44,267 nt of DNA, from assembly GCA_964446935.1 (NCBI GenBank), contig CAYUQI010000014.1, forward strand, positions 1 through 44,267, in the 5' to 3' direction. Shown one piece after another: positions 17,112 through 25,410 of this stretch. A model generated the notes under the pieces. It ran no database searches, had not been told where the DNA came from, and saw only the letters and a list, made by a program, of their open reading frames with translations. Within the stretch, counting starts at the first letter, position 1, and each line of letters begins with the position of its first letter. The stretch comes from UASB124 sp964446935. Its GTDB lineage: Bacteria; Babelota; Babeliae; Babelales; RVW-14. The position numbers and the translations under genes were made by a program.

Positions 17112-17933
17112 ATGGGTTATTTAAAAAATATCATAGATTCACATACACATAGTCACTATTCAGACGACAGTGAAATGTTGCCCGAGGATGGCTGCCAACA
17201 AGCAATCGACCACGGATTAAGAGGGCTTGTCTTTACTGACCATCTTGATATTGACCTACCAAATCCTGAATATAATTTTACCTTCGACGCCAAAGCTCGC
17301 TCACTCTTTTTGGATACATTACGTAAGAAATTTGAAGGGAAGCTAACCATTTTAAAGGGTATCGAAGTCGGCATCCAACCCCATGTCATCAAAGAATCAT
17401 CAATTTTTATCAAAAGTGCTGATTTTGATTTTGTCATATGTTCAACGCACAGTGTTGACCATATAGACCTTAGCAATCCGGCCTTTTATCACAACAAAAC
17501 TCATCACCACGCCTTCCAGCGTTATCTGGAAGAGATTTATTATACTGTATGTAACTTTGATTCATTTGACGTCGTTGGACACATTGGCTACATTCGACGC
17601 TATGCTCCTTATCCAGACAAATCAATGAAATATGCTGTTTACAACGATATTATCGATGCAATTTTAACAAAAATTATTGGGAAGAATCGTGGAATTGAGA
17701 TAAATACATCTGGATGGTATTATGATTTGCATGAACCGCATCCAACGATTGACATTATCAAACGCTACAAAGAACTCGGTGGAACTATTATTACCGTCGG
17801 GTCTGATGCTCACACAGCCGCACGAATTGGTGATCGATTTAACGATGCGCTTGCCATACTTGTGCAAGCCGGCTTTAAACATGTCACACATTTTGAAAAC
17901 AGAAAACCAGTGTTTACCCCCATACCACGTTAA
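17112..17933 (+). CDS. PHP-domain phosphoesterase (histidinol-phosphatase HisJ-like)
   Basis: The protein has 273 residues from ATG 17112, which has AAAAGGGG six bases upstream; ATG at 17091 is also possible. The PHP metal-binding motifs are present: DSHTHSHYSDD near the N-terminus, LVFTDHLD, GIEVG, ICSTHSVDH, VVGHIGYIRRY and TVGSDAH. These nine-ligand sites bind three metals and hydrolyse phosphate monoesters. The closest functional match by motif is histidinol-phosphate phosphatase of the HisJ type. No histidine biosynthesis genes are nearby, so the substrate here could be different. Confidence 0.85.
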   Translation: MGYLKNIIDSHTHSHYSDDSEMLPEDGCQQAIDHGLRGLVFTDHLDIDLPNPEYNFTFDAKARSLFLDTLRKKFEGKLTILKGIEVGIQPHVIKESSIFIKSADFDFVICSTHSVDHIDLSNPAFYHNKTHHHAFQRYLEEIYYTVCNFDSFDVVGHIGYIRRYAPYPDKSMKYAVYNDIIDAILTKIIGKNRGIEINTSGWYYDLHEPHPTIDIIKRYKELGGTIITVGSDAHTAARIGDRFNDALAILVQAGFKHVTHFENRKPVFTPIPR

Positions 17934-17971
17934 AAAAACAATGTTTTTATTATACAAAGAGAGATTGTATC

Positions 17972-18424
17972 ATGAAGCTATTCGTACCATTTTTTGTAAC
18001 ATTGCTTGCGTTACCTTTTAACGGTTGCGCTATGGTAACAAGCAACCTTGAAGAATTTATTAATGCAGATGGCATTTACAAAATCGTAACGCCTGAAAAT
18101 TTCAATGAAAAAAATAAGGACAAATGCATTAACATCACATCACTTGATATAAAAGATGGGCTTATCCACGCATCTAAAAATCTTGAACAAATACAATATG
18201 TGTTACAAAAATTCTTCACACAAAGCACTAAAGTTACTATTGTTGCTCTAGATAAAACTTCGCTAGAAAAGGCTGGCTTTGAGGTAAAAGAAGAAAAGGG
18301 TTTCCCGCACATCTACGATTCAACAAAGGCTTTTCATATTCCTTTCAATACGGTAAAAAAAATTTTTTACCTCATTAAAGAAAAAAATATCTGGCAAATT
18401 GACAACGCTATTATCCGTAACTAG
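17972..18424 (+). CDS. Secreted DUF952-family protein
   Basis: The protein has 150 residues with AAAGAGAG ahead of ATG 17972. An N-terminal signal (KLFVPFFVTLLALPFNGCA, possible lipobox NGC) precedes a domain with the DUF952 pattern. IYKIVTPENF and DGLIHASKNLEQIQYVLQKF correspond to DGFIHLSTAEQ, and later VTIVALD and GFPHIYD correspond to FPHLYG. DUF952 proteins have an ADP-ribosyltransferase-like fold but no confirmed activity. Members are normally cytosolic and about 110 aa, so the signal peptide is unusual. It lies 38 bp after the PHP gene and may be cotranscribed. Confidence 0.72.
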   Translation: MKLFVPFFVTLLALPFNGCAMVTSNLEEFINADGIYKIVTPENFNEKNKDKCINITSLDIKDGLIHASKNLEQIQYVLQKFFTQSTKVTIVALDKTSLEKAGFEVKEEKGFPHIYDSTKAFHIPFNTVKKIFYLIKEKNIWQIDNAIIRN

Positions 18425-18439
18425 CATCATTTTAAAATA

Positions 18440-18448
18440 TGGTATACT
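18440..18448 (+). promoter_or_regulatory. Extended -10 promoter element for the CPT-like gene
   Basis: TGGTATACT fits TGnTATAAT with one mismatch and lies about 50 bp before the start codon. No clear -35 is visible. Confidence 0.45.
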
Positions 18449-18498
18449 GCATTTAAACGAAAAGGACATATCACTAACCATAGTGTGGAGCCATGGGT

Positions 18499-19149
18499 AT
18501 GATTATTTTACTCAATGGTGTTTCGAGTGCAGGCAAATCATCAATAGCAAAAGCTCTCCAGGGGATCTGGCCAACTCCTTTGCTGGAACTCGGTATTGAC
18601 CGTTTTATTTCTATGATGCCACGAAAATATATTGGGCTTGGTCCTGAAGCACAACAAGGGTTCCAATACGTTTCTGATCGTGATGAACTCGGACCAATCG
18701 TCCATGTCAAATCTGGCTGGCTCGGTCACAAGCTGTTACTCTCAATCCCAAGCATTATTTATTCGCTCACACAACATGGCTACGATTTGGTCGTCGACGA
18801 AGTCATTGAAGGCGATGAACGCCTTTGGAACTATGTTCAGCTCCTCAATAATCATCGCGTATACTTCATTGCTGTTGTTTGCAATATTGACACGCTTGAA
18901 GAACGTGAACGAGCACGGCAAAATCGACCGGTTGGTATGGCAAGGCCTCAAAGCAAAATCGTCCACGGCCCGACACGGGTGTATGATTTTGAAATTGACA
19001 CCACCTTTGTCTCCCCCGATACTTCTGCCCAACAGATTTTGGACTTCATCACCCAAAACCCAAAACCTCAAGCTTTCAAAAAATTGAAAATGTTGAGGGA
19101 TGGAAAACAATCACAATCCCCCAATTCGGTTGTAAATACAATCTGGTAA
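18499..19149 (+). CDS. Chloramphenicol phosphotransferase-like P-loop kinase
   Basis: The protein has 216 residues. ATG at 18499 is eight bases after TGGAG; ATG at 18493 in the same frame is too close to that site. The P-loop GVSSAGKSS (7-15), GIDRF, VVDEVIEGDE and the C-terminal run ERERARQNRPVGMA with YDFEIDTT are the signature of the CPT-like family (Streptomyces chloramphenicol 3-O-phosphotransferase). Family members use ATP to phosphorylate small hydroxyl compounds, and most are not resistance enzymes. The substrate here is unknown. The 3' end overlaps the convergent dehydrogenase gene by 39 bp. Confidence 0.85.
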   Translation: MIILLNGVSSAGKSSIAKALQGIWPTPLLELGIDRFISMMPRKYIGLGPEAQQGFQYVSDRDELGPIVHVKSGWLGHKLLLSIPSIIYSLTQHGYDLVVDEVIEGDERLWNYVQLLNNHRVYFIAVVCNIDTLEERERARQNRPVGMARPQSKIVHGPTRVYDFEIDTTFVSPDTSAQQILDFITQNPKPQAFKKLKMLRDGKQSQSPNSVVNTIW

Positions 19150-20063
19150 CCACTTCATAAGCCACGCAATAATTCTCCAACGCTTGGTAATGTATGCTTC
19201 TTTCGTATGTGCTTTAATTGCATCGTAAATTTGTAACGCAGCATCCTCGGCTGTTGCAACCCAATAGGTATCAGGAACGTTGGTGTAATCAATTCGTTCA
19301 TTATTAACCCACCCCGGGATGATCTCTGTTACCGCTACAGGAATATTGTTCTGGCTCATGTAATTACGTTTACCTTCTAAATAGGTATGCACAAAAGCCT
19401 TTACNNNNNNNNNNNNNNNNNNNNNNNNNNNNNNNNNNNNNNNNNNNNNNNNNNNNNNNNNNNNNNNNNNNNNNNNNNNNNNNNNNNNNNNNNNNNNNNN
19501 NNNNTCTGGCTCATGTAATTACGTTTACCTTCTAAATAGGTATGCACAAAAGCCTTTACGGCGCTATACACAGGGTAATTAGCACTCCCTCGTAATGCAT
19601 CGATTGATGAAAAACCAACCAAATGTCCATATCCTTGATGCTTAAATTTAGCAATAGCAACCTCAGACATGGCAATAAAACCAGTAGCATCAACATCAAT
19701 CATGGTTTTATACGCATCAAACGTCGTCTGAGCCCCAACATCCATAAATGACCCGGCCGTAATTACCATAAGATCTAAGCCACCCATTTCTTCAATGAGT
19801 TCAGCCAGTTTGGCTTGCGCATCTTCTGCAACAACATCAATTCGTTTGACATATGTCTTTGCTGTAATTTCAGCCTGTAACGATTGTAATAAATCAATAC
19901 GACGAGCAACAAGACCAACCTCATACTCATGCGCCAACAATTTAGCCAATTGACGTCCCATCCCCGATGAAGCACCAATAACTATCGCTTTTTTTGGCTG
20001 TGCATCAAGTGCTAAAAATGATATAATCATAAATGTAACTAGTGATTTTCTCAAAAACTTCAT
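19111..20063 (-). CDS. Short-chain dehydrogenase/reductase with signal peptide, interrupted by an assembly gap
   Basis: ATG at 20063 follows GAGGGGGG. The N-terminus is a signal or anchor (RKSLVTFMIISFLALDAQ). The NAD(P) motif GASSGMGRQ follows, then a DLMVITAG segment (NNAG equivalent), catalytic Ser in GFSSID, and the YSAVK pair. The frame runs into 100 N at 19405-19504. The 55 nt either side of the gap are identical, and removing the N and one copy restores one continuous 265-residue frame ending RIGGL. I therefore annotate one intact gene. The PGWVNNE segment after the active site fits the SDR fold. The substrate is unknown, and an export signal on an NAD(P)-dependent enzyme is unusual. 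Confidence 0.82.
19405..19504. other. Assembly gap (100 N), probably false
   Basis: The block is exactly 100 N. The 55 bases to its left (19350-19404) and right (19505-19559) are identical, so two contigs ending in the same 55-mer were scaffolded without being merged. The true sequence is probably 155 bp shorter here. Confidence 0.95.
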
Positions 20064-20155
20064 AGTCCCCCCTCGAAAAAAAGTCCCCACAACTGATATT
20101 TATTGTACTGTAAACAATAATGGCAACACCACAAAACAAATTGTTGAGGTGATCC

Positions 20156-20653
20156 ATGCGTAAAGAATTTACCGGAACAGCTTTTATTTTTAATAAAGAG
20201 CGAACCAAAATCTTGCTAATCTTCCATAAAAAATTGCAATGGTGGCTTCCTCCAGGAGGACACATGGATGCTAATGAATATCCTCACGAAACAGCATTGA
20301 GAGAGGTTCGCGAAGAAACGGGACTCAATGTTACCCTTATCCCATCCTGGAATGATTTAAAAATTGTCGCCCCATATGAACATCAAGTACCTACGCCTTA
20401 CTGTGTCCTACACGAACATATCCCTGCCTACAAAGACAAAGAAGCTCATATTCATATTGATTTCATTTATCTGACAGAGGCAGACACTATGCAACTTACA
20501 ATCAATGTTAATGAAGTAACCGACGCACAATGGTTTACAAAGGACGAGGTTTTAAAGCTAAAAACTGTCGAGAGTGTCTTTAAAATATGCGAGAAAATGC
20601 TTGTCCAAGAGATCAAACCTCATCAAATACCCACAAATGTACTACAGCAGTAG
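20156..20653 (+). CDS. Nudix hydrolase
   Basis: The protein has 165 residues with GAGGTGATC at 20145-20153 before ATG 20156. The Nudix box at 35-57 has Gly35, five residues, Glu41, seven residues, then REVREETGL with the metal-binding glutamates. These enzymes hydrolyse nucleoside diphosphates linked to another group. The substrate cannot be predicted. It heads a probable operon with the NTF2-like (48 bp downstream) and HAD genes. Confidence 0.92.
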   Translation: MRKEFTGTAFIFNKERTKILLIFHKKLQWWLPPGGHMDANEYPHETALREVREETGLNVTLIPSWNDLKIVAPYEHQVPTPYCVLHEHIPAYKDKEAHIHIDFIYLTEADTMQLTINVNEVTDAQWFTKDEVLKLKTVESVFKICEKMLVQEIKPHQIPTNVLQQ

Positions 20654-20701
20654 TCCTATTTGTTGGGATTTATTACTCTGGATAAGAGGGGTAAGAACCA
20701 C

Positions 20702-21130
20702 ATGAAAAACATAGAACAAGAAATCATCGAAATGGTTAATCGGGAAACAAAAGCCTGGAACACCCAAGATGTCAATCTTCTCATCTCAGTGTTTCATCCG
20801 GATATGGTATGGCCCTGGCCACCAACGAATCAGGCGCATAACCCAATCGAATGGGTTATGGTCTTCGGACGATATAATCGCGAGCGCTGGTGCAGGAACT
20901 GGCAAACACTTTTTGATGCCCACGCCCTTGTTCACAATCATCGAGAAATCAAAAAAATCGTTGTCTCAGATGAAGGGGATGGCGCATTTGCTGTCGTTGA
21001 TATCAATACATTGTGGCGTGATAAGCATGGTAATGAAGATCATTGGAAAGGCAGAGTTTGTAAAGTCTATACAAAAGTAAACAACGAATGGAAATTAATT
21101 ATGCACACAGGAGTGCTAGAATACCCATGA
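20702..21130 (+). CDS. NTF2-like/SnoaL-fold protein
   Basis: The protein has 142 residues. ATG at 20702 follows AGAGGGG at a ten-base spacing; a TTG further upstream is less likely. The pattern of an N-terminal helix (VNRETKAWNTQDVNLLISVFHPDMVW), a strand, a helix and C-terminal strands (WKGRVCKVYTKVNNEWKLIMHTGVLEY) is that of NTF2-like and DUF4440-type proteins. These bind small ligands or act as simple enzymes. There is no signal peptide. The stop overlaps the next start as ATGA. Confidence 0.78.
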   Translation: MKNIEQEIIEMVNRETKAWNTQDVNLLISVFHPDMVWPWPPTNQAHNPIEWVMVFGRYNRERWCRNWQTLFDAHALVHNHREIKKIVVSDEGDGAFAVVDINTLWRDKHGNEDHWKGRVCKVYTKVNNEWKLIMHTGVLEYP

Positions 21131-21891
21131 GCATCAAACACATTGAATCACTACAAATTCTTGAAGATCTTGCCAAAGAACTTACTCAAAATTCGCTTGT
21201 CATCTTTGATGTCGGCGGCGTTTTACTGACACCATCATGCAGCATACTTCGCCATCCAGCAAAAGAAATACGAGAAAAGCTACAAGCGGAAATTTTTGCA
21301 GATGTTGAACGTGCTACTCATCAAATGTTATGGAGCAAAGTGCTATTACAAGCACAACGCAAACTGCTTGAACCAATAACTTCAGACATCATCAAACGCC
21401 TCCAACACAAAGCCATTGTTATGGGGCTCACCAGCCTATACCATGGTCCACTTGGACTTATTCCAAGCATGGAAGATTGGCGAATCAATCAACTCATAAA
21501 ACATGGCATTAGTTTTGAATCGGCATTCCCACGCACCCCTCAATTCATGCTTACCGAATTAATCCGCAAAGACCTAACACCGCCACTTTTTAAACAAGGT
21601 ATTGTTTTTATGCATCGCTACACCAAAGGCGAAGTTCTTGATGCCTTTCTTAGACGAATGAATCTTAAGCCAAACACCATTGTTTTTGTTGATGATCAAA
21701 TACCCAATATCGAATCTGTTGCCCAAACAGCACGCCACCATGATGCTAAATATCATGGATTACACTACAAAATTGAAGAAATAATAACAGGCCCTGTTGA
21801 TATCGAATTGGGAAGGTTACAATTTCAACATTTACATGATTATGGAGAGTGGTTGTCAGAGGAAGAAGTAAAGAAACGGTATCGAAGATAA
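21127..21891 (+). CDS. DUF2608-like HAD-superfamily phosphatase
   Basis: The protein has 254 residues. ATG at 21127 overlaps the previous stop as ATGA. HAD motif I is LVIFDVGGVL with nucleophile Asp28, but the second acidic residue of DxD is Gly, as in YihX-like members. GLTSLYHG (motif II region), KGEVL (motif III Lys) and FVDDQIPN (motif IV) follow. The layout matches DUF2608 proteins found in Chlamydia and Legionella, which usually keep DxD. It may be a phosphatase with altered metal-site chemistry. It is part of the Nudix/NTF2-like operon. Confidence 0.8.
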   Translation: MSIKHIESLQILEDLAKELTQNSLVIFDVGGVLLTPSCSILRHPAKEIREKLQAEIFADVERATHQMLWSKVLLQAQRKLLEPITSDIIKRLQHKAIVMGLTSLYHGPLGLIPSMEDWRINQLIKHGISFESAFPRTPQFMLTELIRKDLTPPLFKQGIVFMHRYTKGEVLDAFLRRMNLKPNTIVFVDDQIPNIESVAQTARHHDAKYHGLHYKIEEIITGPVDIELGRLQFQHLHDYGEWLSEEEVKKRYRR

Positions 21892-21921
21892 CTTTTACAA
21901 ATTTTAAGTAGCATACTCTTT

Positions 21922-22090
21922 TTTGTCATCCTGAACATGTTTCAGGATCCACTCATTAAATCTGTTAATACTTTGGCATCACGAGGCCCAATCTTACTTC
22001 AATAATTTACAGTACAGACAGAGCATGGTAATATCCAAAAACAACAACGTATTTTAAAAAATAGATCCTGAAACAAGTTCAGGATGACAG
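21922..22090. repeat. MITE-like palindromic repeat, copy 2
   Basis: The left arm at 21922-21951 (core GTCATCCTGAACATGTTTC) and the inverted right arm at 22063-22090 (core GATCCTGAAACAAGTTCAGG) are near-identical to the arms of the element at 3073-3190. The internal part differs in length (169 against 118 bp overall). It sits directly upstream of the desulfhydrase gene. Confidence 0.75.
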
Positions 22091-22148
22091 AATACGACAG
22101 CATCACATTCACGCATGTATCCATCGTTCAACTAAAAAAGGAGTTTTT

Positions 22149-23345
22149 ATGTCGTCACTCAAAATTGCACGCATGTTATGTATCGTGTTATCCTCATGGA
22201 TAACACTCGTTGCACAAGAAGCTGCACCAATACAACAAACCCCTCCACTTTTCAAAGCCTACCCTGCTCTACAGGAAAATGTTGGCTACTCATCACTTGG
22301 TACATTCCCAACCCCTATTAAAAAACTCGATGTACTCGGTTCCATCATTGGTTGTAATCAACTCTATCTCAAACAAGATAATCTCAGTGGTGATTTATTT
22401 GGCGGTAACAAAGTTCGCAAGCTTGAATTTTTGTTAGGGGATGCGCTCAAAGAGAATGCTAAAGGGGTGCTTACTGTTGGCGCTGCCGGTTCAAACCATA
22501 CCTGTTGTACTGCTATTTATTGCAACAAACTTAATCTCCCTTGCTATTGCATGCACATGTGCCAACAACCAACAAGCTATCTTCGTCGCAATCTTTTGCT
22601 TTCCGCTTTTTATGGCGCCAACTTGAGTCTTTATGACACCGCATGCCAACGTGAAATAGCACTCCATAAAAAAAACAGAGAATTTTATAAACAAACCGGC
22701 GGATTCCTTTATTTTATCCCTTATGGAGGATCAAATGAAATTGGTACTGTTGGTTTTGTTAATGCCATGTTTGAACTAAAGGAGCAAATTACCCAAGGAT
22801 TGATGCCTGAACCTGATTATATCTATGTGACCCTCGGCAGTTGTGGTACCGCCGCTGGCTTGATACTCGGCGCAAGGGTTGCAGGACTCAAAAGCATCAT
22901 TGTTCCTGTATGTATTGAACATGAGAGCGTTGAAAAACAACATGAAACTAAATTAACCTACCTGTATCGCATCGCGAGCAAATATCTTCACAAGCATGAC
23001 AAACAAATTCCTGAACTTGAATTAGATCCAGCCGACATTACCATTAACTACGATTTCGTTGGCAAAGGATACGCACAGATATCCCAAGAAGCACAGGAGG
23101 CGATCCGACTGCTTTTTGAAACTGAAAACATCAAACTTGATGGAACCTATACTGGCAAAACATGCGCAGCAATGCTTCATGACATTGTAACAAAAAACAT
23201 CAAAGACAAGGTTATTCTTTTTTGGGATAGTTATTGTTCCGGTGATTTTGCAAACATCACACAAAAAGTTGATTATAAAACATTACCCGAAAGCTATCAC
23301 CGCTACTTTCAATGTCACCTGCAACCAAATGACCAAGGAGCATAA
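22149..23345 (+). CDS. Exported D-cysteine desulfhydrase / ACC deaminase family PLP enzyme
   Basis: The protein has 398 residues with AAGGAG at 22138-22143. An N-terminal signal peptide (MSSLKIARMLCIVLSSWITLVAQ) precedes a fold-type II PLP domain. This has TFPTPIKKL, then KQDNLSGDLFGGNKVRKLE with the PLP lysine at about Lys88, GAAGSNHTCCTA as the substrate loop, IPYGGSN, and LGSCGTAAGL as the phosphate cup. Relatives release ammonia, pyruvate and sulfide from D-cysteine or open aminocyclopropane carboxylate. Family members are normally 320-340 aa and cytosolic, so the signal extension is notable. It is two bases upstream of nfo and probably cotranscribed. Confidence 0.85.
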   Translation: MSSLKIARMLCIVLSSWITLVAQEAAPIQQTPPLFKAYPALQENVGYSSLGTFPTPIKKLDVLGSIIGCNQLYLKQDNLSGDLFGGNKVRKLEFLLGDALKENAKGVLTVGAAGSNHTCCTAIYCNKLNLPCYCMHMCQQPTSYLRRNLLLSAFYGANLSLYDTACQREIALHKKNREFYKQTGGFLYFIPYGGSNEIGTVGFVNAMFELKEQITQGLMPEPDYIYVTLGSCGTAAGLILGARVAGLKSIIVPVCIEHESVEKQHETKLTYLYRIASKYLHKHDKQIPELELDPADITINYDFVGKGYAQISQEAQEAIRLLFETENIKLDGTYTGKTCAAMLHDIVTKNIKDKVILFWDSYCSGDFANITQKVDYKTLPESYHRYFQCHLQPNDQGA

Positions 23346-23347
23346 CA

Positions 23348-24202
23348 ATGGCCAAGGAGCCTCTTGTTGGCTGTCACGTATCAATAGCAGGTGGAATTTA
23401 CAAAGCGCTTGAGCGTGGAGAATCAGTCGGTTGTACCGCAATGCAAATTTTTACCAAAAGCAATCGCAATTGGTTTGATAAAAAACTCACCGACGATTCC
23501 ATTAAGGCCTTTAAGCAAGCGGTCAAAGAATCATCATCAATCCAATCTATCATTGTACACACGGGATACTTAATTAATATTGGTTCAAAAAAAGCAGACA
23601 TCGCTCAGCAATCAACCAACGCGTTACTTGATGAGGTTCACCGCTGTGAACAGCTAGACTTACCTTACTTAGTACTTCATCCAGGATCACATTTGGATAT
23701 GGGTGAAGAAAAATGCCTTGAACAAATTGCCCACAACCTTGATTCTGTGTTTGAACGAAGTAATGACAAGGTTCATATTTTACTTGAAACAATGGCAGGA
23801 CAAGGAACCAATGTTGGCTATACGTTTGAACAACTCAAAAAAATCCGCCAATTATCAGAACACAAACGAAACATTGAATTTTGCTTGGACACCTGCCACG
23901 TTTTTGCCGCTGGATACGATATTTCAACAGAAGATGGATACAGAAAAACATTCAAAACATTTGATAGCACCCTTGGGCTTGAGCATTTGAAAGCAATTCA
24001 TATAAACGATTCTCAAGAAAAATTCGGCTCGCGCAAAGATCGCCATGCGCCTTTAGGCAAAGGTCATATACCGCTTGCAACCTTTGATCTCATCATGAAT
24101 GACAAACAATTGAAAGATATTCCCAAAATTCTTGAAACCCCATCAGATCCAGAGATGAAATTGTGGAAAAAAGAAATTGCCTTACTCAAGGCAATGGTAT
24201 AA
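23348..24202 (+). CDS. nfo: Endonuclease IV (AP endonuclease)
   Basis: The protein has 284 residues. AAGGAG lies in the end of the upstream gene. It has all the family landmarks: GCHVSIAGG, IVHTGYLINIGS, YLVLHPGSHL, ILLETMAGQGTNVG, EFCLDTCHVFAAGYD, and HINDSQEKFGSRKDRHAPLGKGHI. The His, Glu and Asp ligands of the three-zinc centre lie in these segments. It cuts DNA 5' to abasic sites made by glycosylases such as the UDG at 3.3 kb. Full length. Confidence 0.96.
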   Translation: MAKEPLVGCHVSIAGGIYKALERGESVGCTAMQIFTKSNRNWFDKKLTDDSIKAFKQAVKESSSIQSIIVHTGYLINIGSKKADIAQQSTNALLDEVHRCEQLDLPYLVLHPGSHLDMGEEKCLEQIAHNLDSVFERSNDKVHILLETMAGQGTNVGYTFEQLKKIRQLSEHKRNIEFCLDTCHVFAAGYDISTEDGYRKTFKTFDSTLGLEHLKAIHINDSQEKFGSRKDRHAPLGKGHIPLATFDLIMNDKQLKDIPKILETPSDPEMKLWKKEIALLKAMV

Positions 24203-24298
24203 GATTTCATCCTGTAACAAAAGCCGAATTGATTATATTTCATTTCTAGGCACTTTTTCTCATTATTTCCAACAAGAACTTTTCAGCTTGTAACGACA

Positions 24299-24343
24299 CG
24301 GTCGTGTATTAATTTATTACTTGTAATAAATAGCGGTCGTGTC
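24299..24343. promoter_or_regulatory. Hairpin flanked by direct repeats upstream of a secreted-protein gene
   Basis: A perfect 9-bp inverted repeat (ATTTATTAC, TT, GTAATAAAT; 24312-24331) sits between two direct copies of CGGTCGTGT (24299-24307 and 24334-24342). It lies about 95 bp before the start at 24436. It could be an operator or a 5'-leader structure. Confidence 0.4.
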
Positions 24344-24435
24344 ATACTAAACTTATTAACAAACATTAGAAACAGATTACACAACCTCAACCATGAAATT
24401 ATTAATAACTCACTACTTTTTGGAGGAATAATACA

Positions 24436-25410
24436 ATGAAACAATCAACATTCACCCTTTCTACCCTTTTACTGGGAACACTTGTTTATACCAATGCTGT
24501 GGCAATGTCATCATCTTCATCATCCTCAAGTGCACCATCTCCAACCATGACCAAAGGAACTGACAAAGGATTATTTCCAACAGATAAATCACACGTATTG
24601 CCGAAAGATCCAAAAAAACAAAAACGTGTACTCGACGAACTTGATCGCAGTATTGCAAAACAATTGCAAGGACATCAGAAACGTGATATTACGAAGTTAT
24701 ATCGTGATTTTGCTACACTAGGTTCAACGACAGCCTCAACGGATGAACTCAGCGCTACTGTAGGCGCGCTAACATCGTCTAAAGAACAGGATGATTTCAA
24801 TCAAGCGCGTTCCTTTGATGAACGAATCTTGGAATGTAGAAAGTTATTTGTTAAATTTTTTACAACATCACAATGTAAAAAATTTTTTGAAACAATAGTC
24901 TTCGATGACGAAATGTTTAAACAATCGTTATTTGACTCCACCCAAGAGTATGCCTCGTGGCTGAATGAAAAGGTATACACAACAGTAGAAACACGTGATC
25001 AGAAAGACAAAGATTATCAAATTACAAAGGAAATGTTGCTAGGAACTATTCGTGAACAACTGCAAGAAGCACATGCTGAATTTCTGGACAATCCATCCAT
25101 ATTAGCAAAGGCAATAGCTAAAGAATTATCCTTTTTATTCACCCCAAGCATCTCTTTGAACTGTCCAAAAGAGGCCATAGATTATGCTTATGGAGATTCA
25201 ATTTGCTTAAACGAATTTATAAAGACACTTCGAAATCTTCTCAGCAACAATGCAACAAAATTTGAATTCAGAATATTTTTATCAATATTTTTAGAAGCAC
25301 TTTTTTGTCAAACAGAAAAGACAACACATAAACTAGGTCTTAACAACCAAGAACTATCAACATTGATAGAAAAATTACACAGCATGAAGGTCTGTTCAAA
25401 AAAAGATTAA
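24436..25410 (+). CDS. Secreted protein of unknown function
   Basis: The protein has 324 residues with GGAGG at 24421-24425, ten bases upstream. The signal peptide is KQSTFTLSTLLLGTLVYTNAVA. The mature protein begins with an eight-serine run and then a Lys/Asp-rich stretch. From about 100 on it is helical with a few cysteines (ECRKLF, SQCKKF, LNCPKE). No family is recognised. Its 3' end overlaps the glycosyltransferase gene tail to tail by 15 bp. It is preceded by a 233-bp intergenic stretch holding the hairpin at 24299-24343. Confidence 0.72.
   Translation: MKQSTFTLSTLLLGTLVYTNAVAMSSSSSSSSAPSPTMTKGTDKGLFPTDKSHVLPKDPKKQKRVLDELDRSIAKQLQGHQKRDITKLYRDFATLGSTTASTDELSATVGALTSSKEQDDFNQARSFDERILECRKLFVKFFTTSQCKKFFETIVFDDEMFKQSLFDSTQEYASWLNEKVYTTVETRDQKDKDYQITKEMLLGTIREQLQEAHAEFLDNPSILAKAIAKELSFLFTPSISLNCPKEAIDYAYGDSICLNEFIKTLRNLLSNNATKFEFRIFLSIFLEALFCQTEKTTHKLGLNNQELSTLIEKLHSMKVCSKKD

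Noticed and set aside
18499..19149. Antibiotic resistance gene (chloramphenicol phosphotransferase)
   Set aside because: The fold family fits, but most members are not resistance enzymes and nothing else in the context suggests resistance.
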